Below are positions 26,998 to 41,695 of a stretch of 64,000 nt of DNA, one piece after another. Both the position numbers and the translations under genes were made by a program. Positions within the stretch are counted from its first letter, which is position 1, and each line of letters begins with the position of its first letter. The notes beneath the pieces are model-generated. The model did not search any database. It was not told where the DNA came from and saw only the letters and a list, made by a program, of their open reading frames with translations. The stretch is from Eunapius fragilis. Lineage: Eukaryota > Porifera > Demospongiae > Spongillida > Spongillidae. The stretch lies in contig OY811974.1 in NCBI GenBank assembly GCA_963681505.1, positions 13,909,105 to 13,973,104 on the forward strand, in the 5' to 3' direction.

Positions 26998-29900
26998 ATG
27001 ACTCCTTCAGGAGTCAAGTATTTCAATGTATGACTCCTGCAGGAGTCAAGTATTTCAATATGTATGACTCCTGCAGGAGTCAAGTATGTCAGTATGTTTG
27101 ACTCCTGCAGGAGTCAACTATATATATGCATGACTCCTGCAGGAGTCAAGTATGTCAATATCTCTGACTCCTTCAGAAGTCAAGTATTTCAATGTATGAC
27201 TCCTGCAGGAGTCAAGTATTTCAATATGTATGACTCCTGCAGGAGTCAAGTATGTCAGTATGTATGACTCATGCAGGAGTCAACTATATATATGCATGAC
27301 TCCTGCAGGAGTCAAGTATGTCAGTATGCAAGACTCCTGCAGCAGTCAAGAATGTTAATGTATGATTCCTGCAGGAGTCAAGTATCTCCAAGCATGACTT
27401 CTGCAGGAGTCAAGTATTTCAGTATGTATGATACCTGCAGGAGTCAAGTATGTCACTCAAGTATTTCAATGTACGAGTCCTGCAGGAGTCAATTATTTTA
27501 ATTATGACTCCTGCAGGAGTCATGTATGTCAATATGTCTGACTCCTGTAGGAGTCAAGTATCTCCATGCATGACTCCTGCAGGAGTCAAGTATGTCAGTA
27601 TGCATGACTCCAGCACGAGTCAAGTATCTCAATGTATGACTCCTGCAGGATGCAAGTATGTCATTATGCAAGTATGTCACTATGACTCCTGCAAGATGCA
27701 AGTATGTCACTATGCATGACTCCTGTAGGAGTCAAGAATTTAAATGATTGACTCCTGCGGGAGTCAAGTATTTCAATGTATGACTCCTGCGGGAGTCAAG
27801 TATTTCAAGGCATAACTCCCGCAGGAGTCAAGTATGTCAATATGTAGGACTCCTGCAGGAGTCAAGTATCTCAATGTATGACTCCTGCAAGTGTCAAGTA
27901 TGCAACTCTCCTGCAGGAGTCAAGTATTTCAATGTATGACTCCTGCAGGAGTCAAGGATGTCAATATGATTGACTTCTGCTGGAGTGAAGTATCTCCATG
28001 CATGACTCCTACAGGAGTGAAAAATCTCCATGCATGACTCCTGCAGGAGTCAAGTATGTCAGTATGTTTGACTCCAGAAGGAGTCAAGTATGTCACTATG
28101 AATGACTCCTGCAGGAGTCAAGTATTTCAATGTATGACTCCTGCTGGAGTGAAGTGTTTCAATGTATGACTCCTGAAGGAGTCAAGTATGTCAGTATCAT
28201 TGACTACTGCAGGAGCCATATGTCAATATGTATGACTCATGCAGGAGTGAGCAATCTCCATGCATGACTCCTGCAGGAGTATGAGTCCTGCAGGATTCAA
28301 GTATGTCAATATGTATGACTCCTGTAGGAGTCAACTTTTTATTTGCATGACTCCTGCAGGAGTCAAGTATGTCAGTTTGTATGACTGCTGCAGGAGTCAA
28401 ATATGTTACAATGAATGACTCCAGCAGGAGTCAAGTATTTCAATGTATGACTCCTACAAGAGTCAAGTTTGTCAGAATGCATGACTCCGGCAGGAGTCAA
28501 ATATATATTTGAATGACTCCTGCAGGAGTGTAGTATGTCAATATGTATGACTCCTCCAGGAGTCATTTATCTCCATGCATGACTCCTGCAGGAGTCAAGT
28601 ATGTCAGTATGCAAGACTCCTGCAGGAGTCAAGTATCTCAATGTATGACTCCGGCTGGAGTCAAGTATCTCCATGCATGACTCCTGCAGGAGTCAAGTAT
28701 GTCAGTATGTATGACTCCTGCAGGAGTCAAGTATGTCTCTCAAGAATTTCAATGTATGACTCCTGCAGGAGTCAAGTATTTCAATTATGACTCTTGCAGG
28801 AGTCAAGTATGTCAATATGTATGACTCCTGCAGGAGTCAAGTATTTCAATGTATGACTCCTGCAGGAGTCAAGTAATTCAATATGTATGCTGCAGGAGTA
28901 AAGTATGTCAGTATGCATGACTCCTGCAGGAGTCAACTATATATTTGCATGATTCCTGCAGGAGTCAAGTATGTCGGTATGCAAGACTCCTGCAGGAGTC
29001 AAGTATCTCAATGTATGACTCCTGCAGGAGTCAAGTATCTCCAAGCATGACTCCTGTAGGAGTCAAGTATGTCATTATGTCTGACTCCTGCAAGAGTCAA
29101 GTATTTCAATGTATGACTCTTGCAGGAGTCAAGTGTATCAATATGTATGACTCCTGCAGGAGTCAAGTATCTCCATGTATGGAAGGAGTCAAGTATGTCA
29201 GTATCAATGACTACTACAGGAGCCATATGTCAATATGTATGACTCCTGCAGGAGTGAGCAATCTCCATGTATGACTCCTGCAGGAGTAAAATATGTCACC
29301 ATGAATGACTCCTGCAGGAGTCAAGTATGTCAGATTGGATGACTTGTGCAGGAGTCTAATATGTCAAAATGAACGACTCCTGCAGGAGTCAAGTATTTCA
29401 ATGTATGACTCTTACAAGAGTCAAGTTTGTCAGTATGCATGACTCCAGCAGGAGTCAAATATTTCAATGAATGACTCCTGCAGGAGTAAAGTATGTCAAT
29501 ATGTATGACTCCTCCAGTAGTCAATTATCTCCATGCATGACTCCTGCAGGAGTCAAGTATGTCAGAATGCAAGACTCCTGCAGGAGTCAAGTATCTCAAT
29601 GCATGACTCCTGCAGGAGTCAAGTATCTCCATGCATGACTCCTGCAGGAGTCAAGTAGGTCAGTATGAATGACTCCTGCTGGATTCATATGTCAATTTGT
29701 ATGACTCCTGCAGGAGTCAGCAATCTCCATGTATGACTCCTGCAGGAGTCAAGTATGTCAGAATGTATGAGTCCTGCAGGAGTCAAGTATGTCAATATGT
29801 ATGACTCCTGTAGGTGTCAGCTATATATTTGCATGACTCCTGCAGGAGTCAAGTAAGTCAGTTTGTATGACTGCTGCAAGAGTCAAATATGTTACAATGA

Positions 29901-32900
29901 ATGACTCCTGCAGGAGTCAAGTATGTCAGTATGCAAGACTCCTGCAGGAGTCAAGTATCTCAATGTATGACTCCTGCAGGAGTCAAGTATCTCCAAGCAT
30001 GACTCCTGCAGGAGTCAAGTATGTCAATATGTCTGATTCCTGCAGGAGTCAAGTATTTCAATGTATGACTCCTGCAGGAGTCAAGTATATCAATATGTAT
30101 GACTCCTGCAGGAGTCATGTATCTCCATGTATGACTCCTGAAGGAGTCAAGTTTGTCGGTATCAATGACTACTACAGGAGCCTTATGTCAATATGAATGA
30201 CTCCTGCAGGAGTGAGCAATCTCCATGTATGACTCCTGCAGGAGTAAAATATGTCACTATGAATGACTCCTGCAGGAGTCACGTATTTCAATATATGACT
30301 CCTGCAGGAGTGAAGTATTTCATTGAATGACGCCTGCAGGAGTCAAGAATGTCAATATGTATGACTCTTGCAGGAGTCAAGGATCTCCATACATGAAACC
30401 TGCAGGAGTCTAGTATGTCAGTATCAATGACTCCTGCAGGAGTCAAGTATTTCAATGTATGACTCAAGTATTTCAATGTATGACTCCTGCAGGAGTCAAA
30501 TATGTCATGATGTATGACTATTGCAGGAGTCAACTCTATACTTAGATGTCAATATGTATGACTTCTGCAGGAGTCAAGTATCTCCATGCATGACTCCTAC
30601 AGGAGTGAAAAATCTCCATGTATGACTCCTGCAGGAGTCAAATATGTCACTATGAATGACTCCTGCAGGAGTGAAGTATTTCAATGAATGACTCCTGCAG
30701 GAGTGAAGTAATTCAATGAATGACTCCTGCAGGAGTGAAGTATTTCAATGAATGACTCCTGCCGGAGTGAAGTATTTCAATGAATGACTCCTGCAGTAGA
30801 CAAGAATGTCAATATGTATGACTCTTGCAGGAGTCAAGGGTCTCCGTGCATGACACCTGCAGGAGTCAAGTATGTCAGTATCAATGACTCCTGCAGGAGT
30901 CAAGTATTTCAATGTATGACTCAATTATTTCAATGTATGACTCCTGAAGGAGTCAAATATATCATTATGTATGACTATTGCAGGAGTCAAGTCTATACTT
31001 GCATGACTCCTGCAGGAGTCAAGTGTTTCAATGTATGACTCCTGCAGGAGTCAAGTATGTCAGTATGTATGACTCCTGCAGGAGTCAACTATTTATTTGC
31101 ATGACTCCTGCAGGAGTCAATGTATGACTACTGCAGGAGTCAAATATGTCATTATGAATGACTCCTGCAAGAGTCAAGTATCTCCATGCATGACTCCTGC
31201 AGGAGTCATAAATGTCAGTATGAATGACTCCTGCAGGAGTCATATGTCAATTTGTATGACTCCCGCAGGAGTGAGCAATCTCCATGTATGACTCCTGCAA
31301 GAGTATGAGTCCTGCAGGAGTCAAGTATGTCAATATGAATGACTCCTGTAGGAGTCAACTATTTATTTGCATGACTCCTGTAGGAGTCAAGTACGTCAGT
31401 TTGTATGACTGCTGCAGGAGTCAAATATGTTACAAAGAATGACTCCTGCAGGAGTCAAGTATTTCAATGTATGACTCTTCCACGAGTCATTTATCTCCAT
31501 GCATGACTCCTGCAGGAGTCAAGTATGTCAGTATGCAAGACTCCTGCAGGAGTCAAGTATCTCAATGTATGACTCCTGCAAGAGTCAAGTATCTCCATGC
31601 ATGACTCCTGCAGGAGTCAAGTATGTCAGTATGTATGACTCCTGCAGGAGTCAAGTATGTCTCTCAAGAATTTCAATGTATGACTCCTGCAGGAGTCAAG
31701 TATTTCAATCATGACTCTGCAGGAGTCAAGTATGTCAATACGTCTGACTCCTGCAAGAGTCAAGTATTTCAATGTATGACTCCTGCAGGAGTCAAGTATT
31801 TCAATATGTATGACTCCTGCAGGAGTCAAGTATGTCAGTATGCATGATTCCTGCAGGAGTCAACTATATATTTGCATGTCTCCTGCAGGAGTCAAGTATG
31901 TCAGTATGCAAGACTCCTGCAGGAGTCAAGTATCTCAATGTATGACTCCTGCAGGAGTAAAGTATGTCAATATGTATGACTCCTCCAGTAGTCAATTATC
32001 TCCATGCATGACTCCTGCAGGAGTCAAGTATGTCAGAATGCAAGACTCCTGCAGGAGTCAAGTATCTCAATGCATGACTCCTGCAGGAGTCAAGTATCTC
32101 CATGCATGACTCCTGCAGGAGTCAAGTAGGTCAGTATGAATGACTCCTGCTGGAGTCATATGTCAATTTGTATGACTCCTGCAGGAGTCAGCAATCTCCA
32201 TGTATGACTCCTGCAGGAGTCAAGTATGTCAGAATGTATGAGTCCTGCAGGAGTCAAGTATGTCAATATGTATGACTCCTGTAGGTGTCAACTATATATT
32301 TGCATGACTCCTGCAGGAGTCAAGTAAGTCAGTTTGTATGACTGCTGCAGGAGTCAAATATGTTACAATGACTCCTGCAGGAGTCAAGTATGTCAGTATG
32401 CAAGACTCCTGCAGGAGTCAAGTATCTCAATGTATGACTCCTGCAGGAGTCAAGTATCTCCATGAATGACTCCTGCAGGAGTCAAGAATGTCAGTACGTA
32501 TGACTCCTGCAGGAGTCAAGTATGTCTCTCAAGAATTTCAATGTATGACTCCTGCAGGAGTCAAGTATTTCAATTATGACTCTTGCATGAGTCAAGTATG
32601 TCAATATGTCTGACTCCTGCAGGAGTCAAGTACTTCAATGTATGACTTCTGCAGGAGTCAAGTATTTCAATATGAATGCTGCAGGAGTAAAGTATGTCAG
32701 TATGCATGACTCCTGCAGGAGTCAACTATATATTTGCATGATTCCTGCAGGAGTCAAATATGTCAGTATGGAAGACTCCTGCAGGAGTCAAGTATCTCAA
32801 TGTATGACTCCTGCAGGAGTCAAGTATCTCCAAGCATGACTCCTGCAGGAGTCAAGTATGTCATTATGTCTGACTCCTGCAGGAGTCAAGTATTTCAATG

Positions 32901-35900
32901 TATGACTCCTGCAGTAGTCAAGTGTATCAATATGTATGACTCCTGCAGGAGTCAAGTATCTCCATGTATGACTCCTGAAAGAGTCAAGTATGTCAGTATC
33001 AATGACTACTACAGGAGCCATATGTCAATATGTATGACTCCTGCAGGAGTGAGCAATCTCCATGTATGACTCCTGCAGGAGTAAAATATGTCACTATGAA
33101 TGACTCCTGCAGGAGTCAAGTATGTCAGTTTGGATGACTTGTGCAGGAGTCAAGTATTTCAATGTATGACTCCTACAAGAGTCAAGTTTGTCAGTATGCA
33201 TGACTCCAGCAGGAGTCAAATATTTCAATGAATGACTCCTGCAGGAGTAAAGTATGTCAATATGTATGACACCTCCAGTAGTCAATTATCTCCATGCATG
33301 ACTCCTGCAGGAGTCAAGTATGTCAGTATGGAATACTCCTGCAGGAGTCAAGTATCTCAATGTATGACTCCTGCAGGAGTCAAGTGTCTCCATGCATGAC
33401 TCCTGAAGGTGTCAAGTATGTCAGTATGTATGACTCCTGCAGGAGTCAAGTATCTCCATGAATGACTCCTGCAGGAGTCAAGTAGGTCAGTATGAATGAC
33501 TCCTGCTGGAGTCATATGTCAATTTGTATGAATCCTGCAGGAGTCAGCAATTTCCATGTATGACTCCTGCAGGAGTCAAGTATGTCAAAATGTATGAGTC
33601 CTGCAGGAGTCAAGTATGTCAATATGTATGACTCCTGTAGGTGTCAACTATATATTTGCATGACTCCTGCAGGAGTCAAGTAAGTCAGTTTGTATGACTG
33701 CTGCAAGAGTCAAATATGTTACAATGAATGACTCCTGCAGGAGTCAAGTATGTCAGTATGCAAGACTCCTGCAGGAGTCAAGTATCTCAATGTATGACTC
33801 CTGCAGGAGTCAAGTATCTCCAAGCATGACTCCTGCAGGAGTCAAGTATGTCAATATGTCTGATTCCTGCAGGAGTCAAGTATTTCAATGTATGACTCCT
33901 GCAGGAGTCAAGTATATCAATATGTATGACTCCTGCAGGAGTCAAGTATCTCCATGTATGACTCCTGAAGGAGTCAAGTTTGTCAGTATCAATGACTACT
34001 ACAGGAGCCATATGTCAATATGTATGACTCCTGCAGGAGTGAGCAATCTCCATGTATGACTCCTGCAGGAGTAAAATATGTCACTATGAATGACTCCTGC
34101 AGGAGTCACGTATTTCAATAAATGACTCCTGCAGGAGTGAAGTATTTCATTGAATGACGCCTGCAGGAGTCAAGAATGTCAATATGTATGACTCTTGCAG
34201 GAGTCAAGGATCTCCATACATGAAACCTGCAGGAGTCTAGTATGTCAGTATCAATGACTCCTGCAGGAGTCAAGTATTTCAATGTATGACTCAAGTATTT
34301 CAATGTATGACTCCTGCAGGAGTCAAATATGTCATGATGTATGACTATTGCAGGAGTCTACTCTATACTTAGATGTCAATATGTATGACTTCTGCAGGAG
34401 TCAAGTATCTCCATGCATGACTCCTACAGGAGTGAAAAATCTCCATGTATGACTCCTGCAGGAGTCAAATATGTCACTATGAATGACTCCTGCAGGAGTG
34501 AAGTATTTCAATGAATGACTCCTGCAGGAGTGAAGTATTTCAATGAATGACTCCTGCCGGAGTGAAGTATTTCAATGAATGACTCCTGCAGTAGTCAAGA
34601 ATGTCAATATGTATGACTCTTGCAGGAGTCAAGGGTCTCCGTGCATGACACCTGCAGGAGTCAAGTATGTCAGTATCAATGACTCCTGCAGAAGTCAAGT
34701 ATTTCAATGTATGACTCAAGTATTTCAATGTATGACTCCTGAAGGAGTCAAATATATCATTATGTATGACTATTGCAGGAGTCAAGTCTATACTTGCATG
34801 ACTCCTGCAGGAGTCAAGTATTTCAATGTATGACTCCTGCAGGAGTCAAGTATGTCAGTATGTATGACTCCTGCAGGAGTCAACTATTTATTTGCATGAC
34901 TCCTGCAGGAGTCAATGTATGACTACTGCAGGAGTCAAATATGTCATTATGAATGACTCCTGCAAGAGTCAAGTATCTCCATGCATGACTCCTGCAGGAG
35001 TCATAAATGTCAGTATGAATGACTCCTGCAGGAGTCATATGTCAATTTGTATGACTCCCGCAGGAGTGAGCAATCTCCATGTATGACTCCTGCAAGAGTA
35101 TGAGTCCTGCAGGAGTCAAGTATGTCAATATGAATGACTCCTGTAGGAGTCAACTATTTATTTGCATGACTCCTGTAGGAGTCAAGTACGTCAGTTTGTA
35201 TGACTGCTGCAGGAGTCAAATATGTTACAAAGAATGACTCCTGCAGGAGTCAAGTATTTCAATGTATGACTCTTCCACGAGTCATTTATCTCCATGCATG
35301 ACTCTTGCAGGAGTCAAGTATGTCAGTATGCAAGACTCCTGCAGGAGTCAAGTATCTCAATGTATGACTCCTGCAAGAGTCAAGTATCTCCATGCATGAC
35401 TCCTGCAGGAGCCAAGTATGTCAGTATGTATGACTCCTGCAGGAGTCAAGTATGTCTCTCAAGAATTTCAATGTATGACTCCTGCAGGAGTCAAGTATTT
35501 CATTTATGACTCTGCAGGAGTCAAGTATGTCAATATGTCTGACTCCTGCAGGAGTCAAGTATTTCAATGTATGACTCCTGCAGGAGTCAAGTATTTCAAT
35601 ATGTATGACTCCTGCAGGAGTCAAGTATGTCAGTATGCATGATTCCTGCAGGAGTCAACTATATATTTGCATGTCTCCTGCAGGAGTCAAGTATGTCAGT
35701 ATGCAAGACTCCTGCAGGAGTCAAGTATCTCAATGTATGACTCCTGCAGGAGTAAAGTATGTCAATATGTATGACTCCTCCAGTAGTCAATTATCTCCAT
35801 GCATGACTCCTGCAGGAGTCAAATATGTCAGAATGCAAGACTCCTGCAGGAGTCAAGTATCTCAATGCATGACTCCTGCAGGAGTCAAGTATCTCCATGC

Positions 35901-38900
35901 ATGACTCCTGCAGGAGTCAAGTAGGTCAGTATGAATGACTCCTGCTGGAGTCATATGTCAATTTGTATGACTCCTGCAGGAGTCAGCAATCTCCATGTAT
36001 GACTCCTGCAGGAGTCAAGTATGTCAGAATGTATGAGTCCTGCAGGAGTCAAGTATGTCAATATGTATGACTCCTGTAGGTGTCAACTATATATTTTCAT
36101 GACTCCTGCAGGAGTCAAGTAAGTCAGTTTGTATGACTGCTGCAGGAGTCAAATATGTTACAATGACTCCTGCAGGAGTCAAGTATGTCAGTATGCAAGA
36201 CTCCTGCAGGAGTCAAGTATCTCAATGTATGACTCCTGCAGGAGTCAAGTATCTCCATGAATGACTCCTGCAGGAGTCAAGAATGTCAGTACGTATGACT
36301 CCTGCAGGAGTCAAGTATGTCTCTCAAGAATTTCAATGTATGACTCCTGCAGGAGTCAAGTATTTCAATTATGACTCTTGCATGAGTCAAGTATGTCAAT
36401 ATGTCTGACTCCTGCAGGAGTCAAGTATTTCAATGTATGACTTCTGCAGGAGTCAAGTATTTCAATATGAATGCTGCAGGAGTAAAGTATGTCATTATGC
36501 ATGACTCCTGCAGGAGTCAACTATATATTTGCATGATTCCTGCAGGAGTCAAATATGTCAGTATGGAAGACTCCTGCAGGAGTCAAGTATCTCAATGTAT
36601 GACTCCTGCAGGAGTCAAGTATCTCCAAGCATGACTCCTGCAGGAGTCAAGTATGTCATTATGTCTGACTCCTGCAGGAGTCAAGTATTTCAATGTATGA
36701 CTCCTGCAGGAGTCAAGTGTATCAATATGTATGACTCCTGCAGGAGTCAAGTATCTCCATGTATGACTCCTGAAGGAGTCAAGTATGTCAGAATCAATGA
36801 CTACTACAGGAGCCATTTGTCAATTTGTATGACTCCTGCAGGAGTGAGCAATCTCCATGTATGACTCCTGCAGGAGTAAAATATGTCACTATGAATGACT
36901 CCTGCAGGAGTCAAGTATGTCAGTTTGGATGACTTGTGCAGGAGTCAAGTATTTCAATGTATGACTCCTACAAGAGTCAAGTTTGTCAGTATGCATGACT
37001 CCAGCAGGAGTCAAATATTTCAATGAATGACTCCTGCAGGAGTAAAGTATGTCAATATGTATGACTCCTCCAGTAGTCAATTATCTCCATGCATGACTCC
37101 TGCAGGAGTCAAGTATGTCAGTATGGAATACTCCTGCAGGAGTCAAGTATCTCATTGTATGACTCCTGCAGGAGTCAAGTGTCTCCATGCATGACTCCTG
37201 AAGGAGTCAAGTATGTCAGTATGTATGACTCCTGCAGGAGTCAAGTATCTCCATGAATGACTCCTGCAGGAGTCAAGTAGGTCAGTATGAATGACTCCTG
37301 CTGGAGTCATATGTCAATTTGTATGAATCCTGCAGGAGTCAGCAATTTCCATGTATGACTCCTGCAGGAGTCAAGTATGTCAAAATGTATGAGTCCTGCA
37401 GGAGTCAAGTATGTCAATATGTATGACTCCTGTAGGTGTCAACTATATATTTGCATGACTCCTGCAGGAGTCAAGTAAGTCAGTTTGTATGACTGCTGCA
37501 AGAGTCAAATATGTTACAATGAATGACTCCTGCAGGAGTCAAGTATGTCAGTATGCAAGACTCCTGCAGGAGTCAAGTATCTCAATGTATGACTCCTGCA
37601 GGAGTCAAGTATCTCCAAGCATGACTCCTGAAGGAGTCAAGTATGTCAATATGTCTGATTCCTGCAGGAGTCAAGTATTTCAATGTATGACTCCTGCAGG
37701 AGTCAAGTATATCAATATGTATGACTCCTGCAGGAGTCAAGTATCTCCATGTATGACTCCTGAAGGAGTCAAGTTTGTCAGTATCAATGACTACTACAGG
37801 AGCCATATGTCAATATGTATGACTCCTGCAGGAGTGAGCAATCTCCATGTATGACTCCTGCAGGAGTAAAATATGTCACTATGAATGACTCCTGCAGGAG
37901 TCACGTATTTCAATATATGACTCCTGCAGGAGTGAAGTATTTCATTGAATGACGCCTGCAGGAGTCAAGAATGTCAATATGTATGACTCTTGCAGGAGTC
38001 AAGGATCTCCATACATGAAACCTGCAGGAGTCTAGTATGTCAGTATCAATGACTCCTGCAGGAGTCAAGTATTTCAATGTATGACTCCTGCAGGAGTCAA
38101 ATATGTCATGATGTATGACTATTGCAGGAGTCAACTCTATACTTAGATGTCAATATGTATGACTTCTGCAGGAGTCAAGTATCTCCATGCATGACTCCTA
38201 CAGGAGTGAAAAATCTCCATGTATGACTCCTGCAGGAGTCAAATATGTCACTATGAATGACTCCTGCAGGAGTGAAGTATTTCAATGAATGACTCCTGCA
38301 GGAGTGAAGTATTTCAATGAATGACTCCTGCCGGAGTGAAGTATTTCAATGAATGACTCCTGCAGTAGTCAAGAATGTCAATATGTATGACTCTTACAGG
38401 AGTCAAGGGTCTCCGTGCATGACACCTGTAGGAGTCAAGTATGTCAGTATCAATGACTCCTGCAGGAGTCAAGTATTTCAATGTATGACTTAAGTATTTC
38501 AATGTATGACTCCTGAAGGAGTCAAATATATCATTATGTATGACTATTGCAGGAGTCAAGTCTATACTTGCATGACTCCTGCAGGAGTCAAGTATTTCAA
38601 TGTACGACTCCTGCAGGAGTCAAGTATGTCAGTATGTATGACTCCTGCAGGAGTCAACTATTTATTTGCATGACTCCTGCAGGAGTCAATGTATGACTAC
38701 TGCAGGAGTCAAATATGTCATTATGAATGACTCCTGCAAGAGTCAAGTATCTCCATGCATGACTCCTGCAGGAGTCATAAATGTCAGTATGAATGACTCC
38801 TGCAGGAGTCATATGTCAATTTGTATGACTCCCGCAGGAGTGAGCAATCTCCATGTATGACTCCTGCAAGAGTATGAGTCCTGCAGGAGTCAAGTATGTC

Positions 38901-39302
38901 AATATGAATGACTCCTGTAGGAGTCAACTATTTATTTGCATGACTCCTGTAGGAGTCAAGTACGTCAGTTTGTATGACTGCTGCAGGAGTCAAATATGTT
39001 ACAAAGAATGACTCCTGCAGGAGTCAAGTATTTCAATGTATGACTCTTACCAGAGTCAAATTTGTCAGTATGCATGACTCCAGCAGGAGTCAAATAATTC
39101 AATGAATGACTCCTGCAGGAGTAAAGTATGTCAATATGTATGACTCCTCCACGAGTCATTTATCTCCATGCATGACTCCTGCAGGAGTCGAGTATGTCAG
39201 TATGCAAGACTCCTGCTGGAGTCAAGTATCTCAATGTATGACTCCTGCAAGAGTCAAGTATCTCCATGCATGACTCCTGCAGGAGTCAAGTATGTCAGTA
39301 TG

Positions 39303-39307
39303 TATGA
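39303..39307. repeat. Target-site duplication TATGA, left
   Basis: TATGA directly precedes the left inverted repeat and is repeated directly after the right one (42612-42616). The uninterrupted paralogous site at about 35429-35433 contains TATGA once, between the same flanks. Confidence 0.85.
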
Positions 39308-39827
39308 CTACGGTGGCCCGGTAGGTCGCGGTCTCGAGCGATGAGCTTCGAGCGATTTAGACGTTGTGCTCAAGACACAAAAGCTGTTAAGCCCAGAGCT
39401 ATGACACATTTAGCGTTACGGCCGTAAGCCCAAAGCCCAGAGCAGTGACGCAATTAGCGTTACGGCCGTAAGCCCAAAGCCCAGAGCAATGACGCAATTA
39501 GCGTTACGGCCGTAAGCCCAAAGCCCAGGGCAATGACGCAATTGGCGCTCCGCCCAATGACTCAGAGCAATGACGCAATGACTCAGACCGAATTGGCGTT
39601 TAATCCCAAAGGCGTTTAGTCTAAGAGCTCAGGGAGAACTATGGGATGGATCGGATATATTACGTCATATATGTTTTACTTTACGGTGTCACGTGACGGA
39701 AAGTTCAGCAACATGCTTCGCAACGATCCTAAAGTGGAACGTAAGAAAGGCAGCTCATTGTTAGCGTTGAGGCTATCATTCTTATCAACTTGGCAGGTCT
39801 CATACTGCGCTATTGGAGGCAAAACAA
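39308..39827 (+). repeat. Left terminal inverted repeat, 520 bp
   Basis: It matches 42092-42611 in reverse complement with about three mismatches seen by eye (GCGGTCTC versus GCGCTCTC near the tip, and CAGTG versus CTATG in one subrepeat). It includes the subterminal 44-bp repeats and, at its inner end, a copy of the first coding exons of the transposase reading inward on the plus strand. It stops at GGAGGCAAAACAA, after which the two sides diverge. Confidence 0.93.
39395..39545. repeat. Subterminal 44-bp repeats, left TIR
   Basis: Three to four tandem copies of a 44-bp unit with GTTACGGCCGTAAGCCCAAA and GCCCAGAGCAATGACGCAAT. Each unit holds the palindrome TTACGGCCGTAA. Repeats like this near transposon ends are often transposase-binding sites; here that is inference. 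The mirror set lies at about 42375-42525. Confidence 0.8.
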
Positions 39828-39943
39828 ATGTACCTAAGGAGTACACGGATTTATGTGCCCAATTGACAAAAATCGTTCCATCCGAACGCCCCACCGCTCT
39901 CCTAGCCCTCCAACAACTAAGTGGAAAACACGAGTAATCATTT

Positions 39944-41609
39944 TCATTCCAATTTGGATAATTCATACAAACAAAAACAATACACGACTTTGCAATTATC
40001 TGCTGTGATTTCATCTTGTGCTATGTTCAAATATGACAGAATATAATCAGCTAAAAGTTTAAATTCATCAGGGTAGAATAGTGGTGGCTGGCTGACACAG
40101 TGTACCATGCAATATGCTAAATTATTCACATCAACGTCTTGAATGTAATCACCACCTATAAATAAAGTAACCAGTAAATAACATGTATGCTAATTCAGTG
40201 CGTTGCAACATACCCATGTTTCCAACAAGGTGATACAAGTCAGTGGGAACATCACAAGGACAAGACGCTAGCCTGTTACATCTTATTCTGTGGTTATTCC
40301 ATCTCGATTTAAATTCATCCAGTTCTCTGGCCAAAACACCTCCAAATACGTAAGCAGCTAGGTGTCTTAAAATGGAGAACGTACATAAGCACACATCTGC
40401 ATACATACATGTACACGTAAGGAATATACTTATGAAGTTCAATGGTAGTGTCATACAATCCTTCTTCCACCAGTCCCTGAAAAGAATAAGTAAAATAAAT
40501 AAATATGCACATACTCATAAACAAGATACCTTAAAAAGGTTAATCCACCAATCTGTTTTGAAACGTCTCAGTCTAGACCACCAGCTTTCAATTCGCTGTC
40601 AAGAGTATGCAGCATGAAAAAAAAGTAATGAGAATTTATGTATTTACGGTGTTTCGGATGGAGCTTCCAAACACAAAGCTGTTAGGTCTAGAGTAGCGAT
40701 CATGATGGTGGTGCCGAAGCAACATTTGACACGCAGCAATGCTGACATTTTCACTCCCACAATCTGCTCTTATGCGCACAGGACACCCTGCAAGGCCAAA
40801 CTACAATAACACTAAGCCAGAACAAAGGAACAGTCAAAACAAGCTGTGGCCAAGTGTGTGTGTGTGCATGTAAGTACCACCCTCTCAGCCCACATTGTTT
40901 ATCTAAACACACGACCCTTAAACCACAGGGCTACTAAGCTTACATGCATGTATTTTCCTTGCACACACGCACTTACATGTACATGTGCCTGCACATTCTA
41001 ACCAATTGATCATACTGTAGTTGGATTACAGCAGACTATCAAGTACTTGTACACACAACAAATCCTTAAAGGCTGCAATGACAGCCTGAAGTGTAAGGTC
41101 TTGGACCACCCACTGATAAGAACTGATAAGCTAATCTAAGGTCACTCTTAAAAAGCTAAACCTGCCTTGCAACTTGACAACTGTATCCAAGTAATGCTTT
41201 ACAACCACAGCAGGATCATTGTTTGTGGTAGAGAGCTTTAACCACAAGATATTTCTTGAAAATCTGACACAATACAATGGGTAATACATGTATGAGACAT
41301 GCACAAACATGTTTGTTTCCTAACATACCCACCCATCTATGCAGGCATGAATGGGAAAACCATAGGGTTTCAATTTGTCATATCCATCAATATGCCTGCA
41401 CCAGTTAGGCCCCTAAAACATATACTCAGGCATGCACAATGCAATACATCACTGATCTACCTTATTTGTGTATGTTCTTCTTCTGAGGCAATGCTGCTTC
41501 CTTAGCCTGGTACCTTCAGGATCCATGATAGCCAACAGCATCATAATAGTGGATCTGTTTGCATGTATACACACACACACACACACACAAAACATACAAA
41601 CACACGCAT

Positions 41610-41643
<34 letters not shown>

Positions 41644-41663
41644 CATACAAACACACGCATACG

Positions 41664-41695
<32 letters not shown>

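Larger units (their letters stand above)
23210..38860. repeat. Higher-order repeat of satellite C, 3.65-3.83 kb
   Basis: Distinctive unit series recur at regular spacing: 23343/27064 (3721 bp), 24550/28197 and 24928/28575 (3647 bp), 26194/29867/33694/37489 (3673, 3827, 3795 bp), 31097/34892/38666 (3795, 3774 bp), 31499/35294 (3795 bp). About four copies are present. The two copies between about 30 and 38 kb are the most alike, so the latest amplification seems to lie there. Confidence 0.88.
22562..39307. repeat. Satellite C, 32-34-bp units with palindrome GACTCCTGCAGGAGTC
   Basis: Each unit is a perfect 16-bp palindrome (many with one or two substitutions) plus a 16-18-bp AT-rich linker such as AAGTATGTCAATATGTAT or AAGTATTTCAATGTAT. 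The palindrome centre CTGCAG falls every 32-34 bp. With the part beyond the transposon there are about 560 units by length. The linkers fall into a few variants (GTCAGTATG, TTTCAATG, CTCCATG, ATATATTTGC) ordered in a higher-order pattern. Frames reading MTPAGVKYVSMYDSCRSQ and similar on both strands are by-products. It resembles a CRISPR layout only superficially, because the linkers are near-identical rather than unique. Confidence 0.96.

Noticed and set aside
39641..39937. 98-codon plus-strand frame starting in the left TIR
   Set aside because: Its first part is the mirror copy of the transposase 5' region read through an intron; its last part is unique but matches nothing I know and lies antisense to the 3' end of the transposase.
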